Assembly (NCBI GenBank): GCA_031285575.1
Contig: JAITVX010000209.1
Location: 1 to 7,278 of the forward strand
From: Bacteroidales bacterium
GTDB lineage: Bacteria > Bacteroidota > Bacteroidia > Bacteroidales > VadinHA17
Direction: 5' to 3'
Length of the DNA stretch: 7,278 nt
A program made the translations under genes and the position numbers. Positions 1-5,808 of this stretch are shown here, piece by piece. The notes below the pieces were generated by a model. The model did no database searches. It was not told the origin of the DNA and saw nothing but the letters and a program-made list of their open reading frames with translations. Position 1 is the stretch's first letter; each line of letters opens with the position of its first letter.

Positions 1-81
1 GATGCCATGATGAAACAGCACCTGGCAAGAAACAGGAACAAAGACAGGGAGAAGGCAGGGGAAATCAGTATCTCGTCATGA
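1..81 (+). CDS. possible 3' end of an unidentified protein, convergent with lepB
   Basis: Frame 1 is open from the window edge to a TGA at 79-81 and would encode 26 residues, ending in GEISISS. The visible tail is strongly charged (many Lys, Arg, Glu and Asp), which suits the C-terminus of a soluble protein. It would end ten bases before the lepB stop codon, giving a tail-to-tail arrangement. A short inverted repeat (TGAAG/CTTCA, 86-98) lies between the genes but is too small to call a terminator. The piece is too short to identify a family. The opposite strand is also open here but lacks a start codon and reads as an unlikely hydrophobic string, so the plus-strand reading is preferred, weakly. 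Confidence 0.3.
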   Translation, partial: DAMMKQHLARNRNKDREKAGEISISS

Positions 82-90
82 TACCTGAAG

Positions 91-1482
91 TTACTTCACC
101 CCCGAAAATATCCTGTTCCAGCGTACTCTTTTCAGGCCTTCGGCTTCCTTGTCGAGCGACAGCCATATAAACTTGGGTTTTCCTACAATATGGTCTTCGG
201 GAACAAAGCCCCAGTAGCGCGAATCGGCCGAGTTGTGGCGGTTGTCGCCCATCATCCAGTAGTAGTTCATCCTGAACGTATAGCTGGTTGCCGGCTGTTC
301 GTTGATGTATATCGTAGCGCCGTCAATTCGCAGTTCGTTGCCCTCGTAGGTGCTAATAACTTGCCGGTAGAGGCATATGTTTGCCGTGTCGAGACTGACG
401 GTTGCACCCTGTTCGGGCATCCACAGCGGACCGAAGTTGTCTTCATTCCATTTATATAGGGAGTCGTGCGGAAAGATACGCGGATCCCACTCGCCGTCGT
501 TGGCAAGTATGGGGGAAACACCGGTAACGTTGGTAAACTGTGCTATTGCTTCGGCACTGGGCCTGGTGAGCGGCAGAAGGTATGCCGAGCCGGAAATCAT
601 CCGCTGGTCGGATTTGTTTACCGACAGCCTCTCGAAAGCTTTCGGGTTGATGGTTGTTCCGTTGGTTTCAACAACGTATATTGTTTGCTGTGTGGAGTTG
701 TCGGGCAGTTCCTTCCCGTTTACGTAAACTGTTCCGGCTCTTATCTGTATGGTGTCGCCGGGGAGGCCTATGCACCGTTTAACGTAGTTGTCGCGCCGGT
801 CAACCGGACGGTAAACTACTTCGCGCTGGCTGTGGATGTCTCTCACGGCCTGCTGAAGGTATTCCTTTTCCGGTTTTGGGGCATTGCCCGTGTATGTGTC
901 GTTCATTGCAAGTTCGCGGGCTGTTCTGCGCACTATTTCGTAGTAGCTTGTGGCCTGTTCTTCGATTACAACAGTGTCGCCGGCAGGGAAATTGAAAACT
1001 ATCGGGTCGTTGTTCCTTACCTTTCCGGTGCCGGCAAGGCGTTTGTATGGCCATACAACAAGGTTCGACCACGACTTTGTATTGAAGCCCGGAACGGTAT
1101 TCTGCATGAACGGAAATGCAATGGGGGTGTTGGGCATCCGCGGCCCGTATGCAAGCTTGCTTACGAACAGGTGGTCGCCTACAAGCAGCGACTTTTCCAT
1201 CGACGGCGTTGGTATCTTGTAGTTCTGGAAAAGGAATATGTTGATGAGGGTTACTGCAATAACTGCAAATATCAGTGCATCGAGCCATTCGATGAATACG
1301 TTGTTTCGTCCGTTGCGCTTTTTCCAGAATGTCCAGTTTACCTTTTGGGTAACATACAGGTCGAAAATTATGCCCAGCCCGAACAGAAGCCAATAGTTGC
1401 CTATCCATATCACAACCAGGAGGTAGATTATCGACACTATCCAGAACCTTATGTATTTTTTTGAGAAGATGTCAGTCATCAT
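91..1482 (-). CDS. lepB: signal peptidase I, enlarged Bacteroidetes type
   Basis: This is the membrane-bound serine protease that removes signal peptides from exported preproteins at the outer face of the inner membrane (family S26A). It has 463 residues. Hydrophobic segments lie at about 12-44 and 66-85, followed by the catalytic serine in PTPSM (Ser94). The general-base lysine is Lys235 in YVKRCIGLPGD, and box E, MGDNRHNSADSRYWG, is at 411-425. All catalytic boxes are intact. Ser and Lys are 141 residues apart, against about 55 in E. coli LepB, so roughly 85 residues are inserted between them. Further extra sequence lies between Lys235 and box E. Enlarged forms are known to me from Bacteroidetes. 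Two adjacent ATG codons (1482 and 1479) could serve as start, and no Shine-Dalgarno is visible. The gene follows dapB after 37 bases and is the last recognisable gene of the minus-strand unit. Confidence 0.96.
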   Translation of the reverse strand: MMTDIFSKKYIRFWIVSIIYLLVVIWIGNYWLLFGLGIIFDLYVTQKVNWTFWKKRNGRNNVFIEWLDALIFAVIAVTLINIFLFQNYKIPTPSMEKSLLVGDHLFVSKLAYGPRMPNTPIAFPFMQNTVPGFNTKSWSNLVVWPYKRLAGTGKVRNNDPIVFNFPAGDTVVIEEQATSYYEIVRRTARELAMNDTYTGNAPKPEKEYLQQAVRDIHSQREVVYRPVDRRDNYVKRCIGLPGDTIQIRAGTVYVNGKELPDNSTQQTIYVVETNGTTINPKAFERLSVNKSDQRMISGSAYLLPLTRPSAEAIAQFTNVTGVSPILANDGEWDPRIFPHDSLYKWNEDNFGPLWMPEQGATVSLDTANICLYRQVISTYEGNELRIDGATIYINEQPATSYTFRMNYYWMMGDNRHNSADSRYWGFVPEDHIVGKPKFIWLSLDKEAEGLKRVRWNRIFSGVK

Positions 1483-1519
1483 AATTTAGTTTCAGAGTTG
1501 GTAAAAGTATATATTTATT

Positions 1520-2236
1520 TCAAAATCCCATTATGTTTTCCATTGTGAAAATGCCTGTGCGCTTTGCAATTAACTCGGCGGCAATAACGGCTCCGAATGC
1601 AAGACCCCTGCGGTTTTTAGAATTGTGAGTAAGGCTTATTGTGTCGATGTCCGAGTCCCACTTCACGATGTGGGTTCCGGGTTCTTCCCCTTCTCTGAAC
1701 GACTCAACGGGTATCGACCCGTCTGCGGCGGTTTTCCCTCTGTGCCACGACAAGTAGTGTTCGTGTTCGTTTATAATGCCTTTTGCAAGCGATATGGCGG
1801 TTCCGCTAGGTGCGTCGAGTTTCTTAACGTGATGCGTTTCTTCGATGGAAACGGTATATTCAGCATATTTGTTCATCTGCCTTGCCAGCTCGGCATTGAG
1901 CCTGAAGAGCAGGTTGACGCCTATGCTGAAGTTACTCGAGTGAATAAACGAGGTTTTTTTGGCTGCGCATATTTCTTCTATCTTTTTAAGGTCAACCAGC
2001 CATCCTGTAGTTCCCGAAACAACGGGCGTGCTGTAATTGAGGCAGGCCGAAACGTTGTGCCATGCTGTTGATGGCAGCGAAAACTCGATGGCAGCGTCGA
2101 TTCCGGCCATGTTCCGCTGGTTAAGGTCGGATGCGTTATCTGCATCGATAATCAGCCTTACCGAATGTCCGCGCTGCAGTGCTACGGTCTCAATTTCGCG
2201 CCCCATACGGCCATATCCTATTATTGCTAATTCCAT
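1520..2236 (-). CDS. dapB: 4-hydroxy-tetrahydrodipicolinate reductase
   Basis: This cytoplasmic enzyme reduces the dihydrodipicolinate-level intermediate with NAD(P)H in the diaminopimelate branch that supplies lysine and peptidoglycan. The protein has 238 residues, shorter than the E. coli enzyme (273) but usual for Bacteroidetes. The N-terminus carries the Rossmann nucleotide-binding motif GYGRMG (7-12). SGTTG at 74-78 and SNFSIGVN at 101-108 are family signatures. The active-site segment ETHHVKKLDAPSGTA (133-147) gives His135 as the equivalent of E. coli His159 and Lys139 as Lys163. The C-terminal GAVIAAELI helix is present. The ATG at 2236 sits just before the Rossmann strand, so the start is secure. 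The gene lies 40 bases after ruvC and 37 bases before lepB on the same strand. The dapB-lepB order is, as I recall, recurrent in Bacteroidales. Confidence 0.96.
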   Translation of the reverse strand: MELAIIGYGRMGREIETVALQRGHSVRLIIDADNASDLNQRNMAGIDAAIEFSLPSTAWHNVSACLNYSTPVVSGTTGWLVDLKKIEEICAAKKTSFIHSSNFSIGVNLLFRLNAELARQMNKYAEYTVSIEETHHVKKLDAPSGTAISLAKGIINEHEHYLSWHRGKTAADGSIPVESFREGEEPGTHIVKWDSDIDTISLTHNSKNRRGLAFGAVIAAELIAKRTGIFTMENIMGF

Positions 2237-2276
2237 AATTTAAATTTTCTGCGAATTTACCGGTTTTTAAACAATT

Positions 2277-2846
2277 TCATAACTTCTTCTTAACCCTTGC
2301 CGGATTTTTATCTATAAAATCTTTCCATGTGCCGCTGCCTTTTCCTTTTACGGCGGCGCTGGTCTGGTAAAAGTGGCACAGTGCGACGGCCAGGCCGTCG
2401 GTGGCGTCGAGCTTTGCACTCGTTATTTTGAATTTCAGTATGTTCATAAGCATGGCGGCTACTTGCTCCTTGGATGCGGCGCCCATGCCGGTTATCGACA
2501 TCTTTATTTTCCTCGGGGCGTATTCGAATATGGGCATTGAGCGCGACAGTGCCGCGGCAATTGCAGCTCCCTGCGCACGGCCGAGCTTCAGCATCGATTG
2601 TACGTTTTTGCCGTAGAACGGTGATTCGATGGCCAGCTCGTCGGGGTGGTATTCTTCAATGATACCTGTTACCCTTTCGTAAATATGCTTCAGCTTTATG
2701 TAGTGGTCGCCGAACTTTGAAAGGTCTATTACTCCGATGGCAACGAGCTGTGGTGTATTTGCAACGGCTTTTACAACTCCGTATCCGGTAATCGTTGTGC
2801 CGGGGTCTATTCCAAGTATGATGCGTTCTTTGGGCGGTGTTTTCAA
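2277..2846 (-). CDS. ruvC: crossover junction endodeoxyribonuclease RuvC (TTG start)
   Basis: RuvC is the dimeric endonuclease that cuts Holliday junctions, working with the RuvAB branch-migration motor in recombinational repair. The protein has 189 residues with an RNase H-like fold. The four acidic catalytic residues are visible: Asp14 in ILGIDPGTT, Glu74 in AIESPFYGKN, and Asp147 and Asp150 in LDATDGLAVA. They match E. coli Asp7, Glu66, Asp138 and Asp141. The basic tail VKKKL is a short extension. The start has to be the TTG at 2846-2844. An in-frame TAG, which is the stop of the upstream peptidase gene, lies only two codons before it, and the next in-frame ATG falls far inside the domain. 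No ruvA or ruvB is present in the window. Expression probably depends on translation of the peptidase gene just upstream. Confidence 0.96.
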   Translation of the reverse strand: MKTPPKERIILGIDPGTTITGYGVVKAVANTPQLVAIGVIDLSKFGDHYIKLKHIYERVTGIIEEYHPDELAIESPFYGKNVQSMLKLGRAQGAAIAAALSRSMPIFEYAPRKIKMSITGMGAASKEQVAAMLMNILKFKITSAKLDATDGLAVALCHFYQTSAAVKGKGSGTWKDFIDKNPARVKKKL

Positions 2847-2852
2847 CTTGGA

Positions 2853-4145
2853 CTATTTGGCTATGAGGTATGCGTTGCTCTGCCTCGTTCCTTCGGAAAG
2901 TATTGCCGGCTGACGGCCTCCCTGTCCACCTTTCGGCGATACCGAGCCGTTTTCGAGAATGTATATTGCTTCGCGCAGGCAGGTTTCGTTGCGGTCGCCC
3001 CAGTCGCGGGTAATATCGTCAATGGCATATTTGTCGGGCGCAAAGCCTTCGTAGAAGTCGCTTTCGCCGTCAGTGTTGAAAAGGGTAAAGGTTATTGGCC
3101 AGAACATATAAATATATCCCTTACTTTTTGTACTGAACGTAGTTCCGATCATTCCTACCGGCTTGCCGTTTGTGGTGTCGCCCACCGTTTTTATTTCCAT
3201 AAACGGTTTAAGGCCGTTTATAAGGTCTTCGCTGGCCGACGCCGTGCCGCGGGTTGTTATGACAACCATTTTGCCGACGCCAACCGACGCCGTTACCGCG
3301 CTGAAGGGCATGGTCTCGTTTCGCTTTTTCTGCTGCTCGTTGTATGTCATCGTAAGGAACGGTTTCCCTGCGTATGAAGAGCCTGCAATGTGTGTTGCAA
3401 GTTTTTGCAGCACATTCAGGCGGCCGCCACCGTTGTATCGCAAATCGACAATAATGCTGTTTATGTTGCTTTGGCTGAAAAATGCAAAAGTCCTTTCAAG
3501 TTCGGTCTCTGATGGATTTTCAAACTGTTCAAATACGAGGTAGCCTGCCGTTCCCGATTTCAGCTTCAGCGTGTCGTAATGTATCACGGTGTTGGCTCTA
3601 AAGGTGGCCTTCGTGTCGGCAATTTCAATACTGTTTCCTTCGGGTGTTTCAAACACAAACGTGTTCGTTATGCCTGCCTGCGACGCTCCCATGAGGCTCG
3701 AGTAGGCTTCGGGGTCGTCGAGCACCGGTGCAAGGTCGGTGCCGTTCAGTGTTTTCACAATCCATCCCCTGCGCACGCCTTTGGCATACAGTTGCGACTG
3801 GTTGTATATCTGTGCTATTCTTGCGCGTCCGTTTGCGTCGAGGCCAAGCATTATGCCGTGGCCTACGAATATCGCCTGGCTCTGCTGCTGCCACTGGCCG
3901 TAGTCCTGCACATAGCTCCAGCGGTCGAGTTCCTTGTATCTCATGGCTTCAAGCAACTTGTAGGGGTCGGGATAGTCTTCTCTTTTCACTTCCGGCATCA
4001 GCGTGTTCCACAGATAGCTTATTTGCATTACACTATAAAGAGCATCTCTCGCAAGTTCATCGTCGTTTGCAATGGTCGGTTTCTTTCTACACGAAACAGC
4101 AACTGCCAGCAGGGTGCAGATTATAAATAAAGAATGTCTTTTCAT
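2853..4145 (-). CDS. S41 family (C-terminal-processing type) peptidase, predicted lipoprotein
   Basis: A 430-residue serine protease of the Tsp/CtpA class. It starts with a lipoprotein signal (MKRHSLFIICTLLAVAVSC) whose modified residue would be Cys19. The residues after it are basic (RKK), so the usual acidic surface-export signal of Bacteroidetes lipoproteins is absent and a periplasmic-side anchor is more likely. A helical N-terminal region (about 30-90) is followed by a PDZ-like domain (about 93-180, beginning GHGIMLGLD) and the S41 catalytic domain. VDLRYNGGG is at 233-241. The nucleophile is Ser303 in TASASE, and the base is Lys328 in TTNGKPVG. The 25-residue Ser-Lys spacing equals that in E. 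coli Tsp (Ser430/Lys455). The substrate cannot be told from sequence. It is the first gene of the minus-strand unit, with its own promoter at 4165-4172. Confidence 0.93.
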   Translation of the reverse strand: MKRHSLFIICTLLAVAVSCRKKPTIANDDELARDALYSVMQISYLWNTLMPEVKREDYPDPYKLLEAMRYKELDRWSYVQDYGQWQQQSQAIFVGHGIMLGLDANGRARIAQIYNQSQLYAKGVRRGWIVKTLNGTDLAPVLDDPEAYSSLMGASQAGITNTFVFETPEGNSIEIADTKATFRANTVIHYDTLKLKSGTAGYLVFEQFENPSETELERTFAFFSQSNINSIIVDLRYNGGGRLNVLQKLATHIAGSSYAGKPFLTMTYNEQQKKRNETMPFSAVTASVGVGKMVVITTRGTASASEDLINGLKPFMEIKTVGDTTNGKPVGMIGTTFSTKSKGYIYMFWPITFTLFNTDGESDFYEGFAPDKYAIDDITRDWGDRNETCLREAIYILENGSVSPKGGQGGRQPAILSEGTRQSNAYLIAK

Positions 4146-4164
4146 AAGAGTGATTTTTACGGTG

Positions 4165-4172
4165 CAAATATA
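4165..4172 (-). promoter_or_regulatory. Bacteroidetes-type -7 promoter box for the S41 peptidase unit
   Basis: On the minus strand these bases read TATATTTG, a perfect match to the Bacteroidetes -7 consensus TAnnTTTG, followed by CACCG. The box ends 19 bases before the peptidase ATG (4145), so transcription would begin close to the start codon with a very short leader. No good -33 TTTG element is visible upstream. No comparable perfect box was seen before ruvC or dapB, which suggests this promoter serves the whole minus-strand unit. Confidence 0.6.
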
Positions 4173-4220
4173 ACGTTATGCATCGGTGTTTGTTTTGCAT
4201 GGATGTAAATATTGTTTGTA

Positions 4221-4330
4221 TCGGTGAAAGTTGTATTCAGCAGGCTGATGAAGCTTTCACACGATTCGCCGCCTTCAATCTGCGTGAGGGGTGTGGCGGC
4301 ATATGGCCTGTGTGTGCCTGATGGGCACAT
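4221..4330. other. GC-rich structured island, candidate structured RNA or interspersed repeat
   Basis: Three inverted repeats follow one another. The first (4221-4264) pairs TCGGTGAAAG with CTTTCACACGA, giving ten base pairs around one bulged A, and continues inward through wobble pairs to TCAGC/GCTGA (4237-4248), so nearly the whole segment folds as one long imperfect hairpin. The second pairs GCCGCC (4268-4273) with GGCGGC (4295-4300) over a 21-base loop. The third is GTGCC-TGATG-GGCAC (4314-4328), extendable by a T-A pair and a G-U pair. GC content drops sharply on both sides. No T-run follows the last hairpin, so it is not a standard intrinsic terminator. Short frames on both strands are open across the island, but none resembles a known protein. 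The transcribed strand, if any, is unknown. Confidence 0.4.
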
Positions 4331-4471
4331 TAATATACTTTACGCCTAATCAATTTAAGGAAAATTAGTAAATAAATTCAAAACAGTTGCTAAAAAAAAT
4401 AAAAAATATTACGTCATTGATGTTTTTTCAACATTATTTTGTTCTTTTGTCTTTTGATAAATAATATCGAT

Positions 4472-4705
4472 ATGAATGAGAACAAAATATTGCAACAGAT
4501 ATCTTCGATATTTTCGGCTTTTATGGTCGTGTTTTATATTGGCATAGGCTCATATTTTCTTTTTTTCTTTAACCTTAGCACTATCGACAAGTCGGTAAGG
4601 GTAATTATTGGTTCAACATTTATGTTTTATGGGGTTTACAGAGCTTTCAAATCATATGTACAGATAAAGGAGACTTTTTTTAATAAAGAAAACGATAGGG
4701 AGTAA
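4472..4705 (+). CDS. small membrane protein with two predicted transmembrane segments
   Basis: A 77-residue protein of unknown function. The chosen start is the ATG at 4472. An upstream in-frame TTG at 4439 would add 11 residues (FFCLLINNID region) but falls in the likely promoter stretch. Hydrophobic segments are at about 13-33 (FSAFMVVFYIGIGSYFLFFF) and 42-57 (RVIIGSTFMFYGVY), joined by a short loop containing STIDKS, with a charged C-terminus (NKENDRE). Few positive charges flank the first helix, so the topology is uncertain. It ends 14 bases before the PstS-like gene and is surely cotranscribed with it. I recall short two-helix proteins at the same place next to TonB and PstS-like genes in Bacteroidales, which supports its being a real gene, but I know no assigned role. 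Confidence 0.8.
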   Translation: MNENKILQQISSIFSAFMVVFYIGIGSYFLFFFNLSTIDKSVRVIIGSTFMFYGVYRAFKSYVQIKETFFNKENDRE

Positions 4706-4719
4706 TAATATTAAAGTAT

Positions 4720-5673
4720 ATGCAGATATTAAAAAAACACAGGCAAAACCTTGCCGTTGTATTGTCGGGTGTAATACTATTTACATCCTGTCTTAACAGA
4801 GGCGGAACCGTGGCAACTGATGAAACGCCTACAAGAGGCAATATTAAAATAACCGTTGACGAATCGTTCCAGCCTCTTCTGGATACCGAAATATTTACTT
4901 TTACTAATCTTTATAATAACGCCCATATTACGCCACAGTACAAGCCCGAATACGACGTTATGAACGATTACATGAACGACTCGGTAAAGGTTATAGCAAC
5001 AAGTCAGAAACTTACCGACAGCCAGGTTCAATATCTAAGGGCATCGCAGGTGGTAGCCCGTACCGTTGCCTTTGCCTACGACGCTTTGGCATTGGTTACA
5101 AACAAGGAAAATAACGATACGCTTATTAACTACAACACAGTAAAAGATATATTCCTCGGTAAAATAACAAACTGGAAACAGGTAAATCCGAGATCGAACT
5201 CAGACGGCATACAGGTAATTTTCGACAACACAAAATCGGGAAACATCAGGTATTTTAAAGAACAGTTCGGCATAACAGACACACTGCCGGATAATTTTTA
5301 CGCCGTTAAAACCAATCCGGAGGTTATTGATTTTGTCAGCCGTAACAAAAACGCCATGGGAATTGTAAGTGTAAACTGGATAAGCGACAAACATGACTCT
5401 CTCAGCATGAGTTTTATGAAAAAGATTAACGTTCTTGCAGTTTCGCGTCCATTTTTTAACGACGGAACATATTATCGTCCTTATCAAGGCTCAATTTATG
5501 ACAAATCGTACCCGTTTGTAAGAGAAATCTACCTCATCTCGCGGGAAACATTTTCAGGACTTGGGTCAGGATTTATACAGTGGGCTTGTGCCGAACAGGG
5601 ACAGCGAATAGTCCTTAAAACAGGGCTTGTTCCTGCGACAATGCCTATAAGACTTGTTCAGGTAAGACATTAA
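4720..5673 (+). CDS. PstS-family (PBP-like) substrate-binding lipoprotein
   Basis: A 317-residue periplasmic binding protein fold. The signal peptide ends in a lipobox FTSC, lipidated at Cys24. The binding-protein domain runs from about 42 to the C-terminus. Recognisable family segments are DESFQPLLDTE (47-57), YDALALVTN (120-128), TVKDIFLGKITNW (140-152), FDNTKSG (168-174), GIVSVNWISD (214-223), YRPYQG (252-257) and GQRIVLKTGLVPA (294-306). These last segments are typical of a Bacteroidetes subgroup of PstS homologues. Most E. coli phosphate-contacting residues are not preserved by eye (see findings), so the ligand is uncertain. No pstC, pstA, pstB or phoU lies nearby. The gene is 14 bases after the small membrane protein and is followed by an AT-rich gap and a TPR gene. 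It may act as a binding or sensing component of an envelope complex. Confidence 0.9.
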   Translation: MQILKKHRQNLAVVLSGVILFTSCLNRGGTVATDETPTRGNIKITVDESFQPLLDTEIFTFTNLYNNAHITPQYKPEYDVMNDYMNDSVKVIATSQKLTDSQVQYLRASQVVARTVAFAYDALALVTNKENNDTLINYNTVKDIFLGKITNWKQVNPRSNSDGIQVIFDNTKSGNIRYFKEQFGITDTLPDNFYAVKTNPEVIDFVSRNKNAMGIVSVNWISDKHDSLSMSFMKKINVLAVSRPFFNDGTYYRPYQGSIYDKSYPFVREIYLISRETFSGLGSGFIQWACAEQGQRIVLKTGLVPATMPIRLVQVRH

Positions 5674-5740
5674 AATATTAAAATATCATAAAATTTAGCG
5701 ATATTTTTGTATAAAGGCTTTAATATTATAAATATTTTAA
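5670..5740. repeat. nested AT-rich inverted repeats after the PstS-like gene
   Basis: TTAAAATATT (5670-5679, overlapping the stop codon) is an exact inverted repeat of AATATTTTAA (5731-5740). Directly inside the left arm, AAAATATC (5680-5687) pairs with GATATTTT (5700-5707) around a 12-base loop. The stems are almost pure A-T and therefore weak. The inner hairpin might attenuate or end transcription from the PstS-like gene, or protect its mRNA end. In sequence this AT-rich, such repeats also arise by chance. Confidence 0.35.
5702..5709 (+). promoter_or_regulatory. possible -7 box ahead of the TPR gene
   Basis: TATTTTTG matches the Bacteroidetes -7 consensus TAnnTTTG in all fixed positions. 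It lies about 100 bases before the ATG of the TPR gene and overlaps the right arm of the inner inverted repeat. No TTTG element is seen at the expected distance upstream, and AT-rich DNA matches this motif easily, so the call is weak. If real, the TPR gene could be transcribed independently of the two genes before it. Confidence 0.2.
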
Positions 5741-5808
5741 GAGTTTTGTGGTCTGATTTATTTGGAATGAATTATAATGATACTAATTGATATTAATAAT
5801 AAAAAACT

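Larger units (their letters stand above)
4146..4471. other. divergent intergenic region between the two gene blocks
   Basis: This 326-base gap separates the minus-strand peptidase unit from the plus-strand right block. It has three parts by hand count. The part at 4146-4220 is moderately AT-rich and contains the peptidase promoter. The part at 4221-4330 is about 55% GC and strongly structured (listed separately). The part at 4331-4471 is very AT-rich: 21 G or C in the 110 bases 4331-4440, with A-runs at 4392-4406. The AT-rich part presumably carries the promoter of the right block, but only a one-mismatch -7 box (TTATTTTG, 4434-4441) is visible and its upstream element does not fit. Confidence 0.7.

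Noticed and set aside
1..71. Minus-strand frame reading ILISPAF onward, a possible WbqC-like gene downstream of lepB
   Set aside because: WbqC-family genes often follow lepB in Bacteroidales, but this frame has no ATG or GTG at its expected start. The only nearby ATG (79-77) is in another frame and stops after four codons, and the reading is an unconvincing hydrophobic string.
466..1464. 332-codon open frame on the plus strand, opposite lepB
   Set aside because: It lies wholly inside lepB, whose catalytic boxes are intact. The reading has no recognisable domain and is rich in Cys, Tyr and Val, as expected of an antisense shadow.
1502..1509. TACTTTTA on the minus strand as an internal promoter of lepB
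   Set aside because: It has one mismatch at the final G of the -7 consensus and no upstream element. lepB can be served by the promoter of the unit.
4312..4330. Hairpin as a rho-independent terminator
   Set aside because: The stem is short (five to seven pairs) and is followed by TAATATACTT on the plus strand, with no T-run. On the minus strand there is no T-run after it either.
4434..4441. TTATTTTG as the promoter of the 77-residue protein gene
   Set aside because: It matches TAnnTTTG with one mismatch at an important base, and the nearest upstream TTG (4417-4419) is too close. In such AT-rich DNA this is expected by chance.
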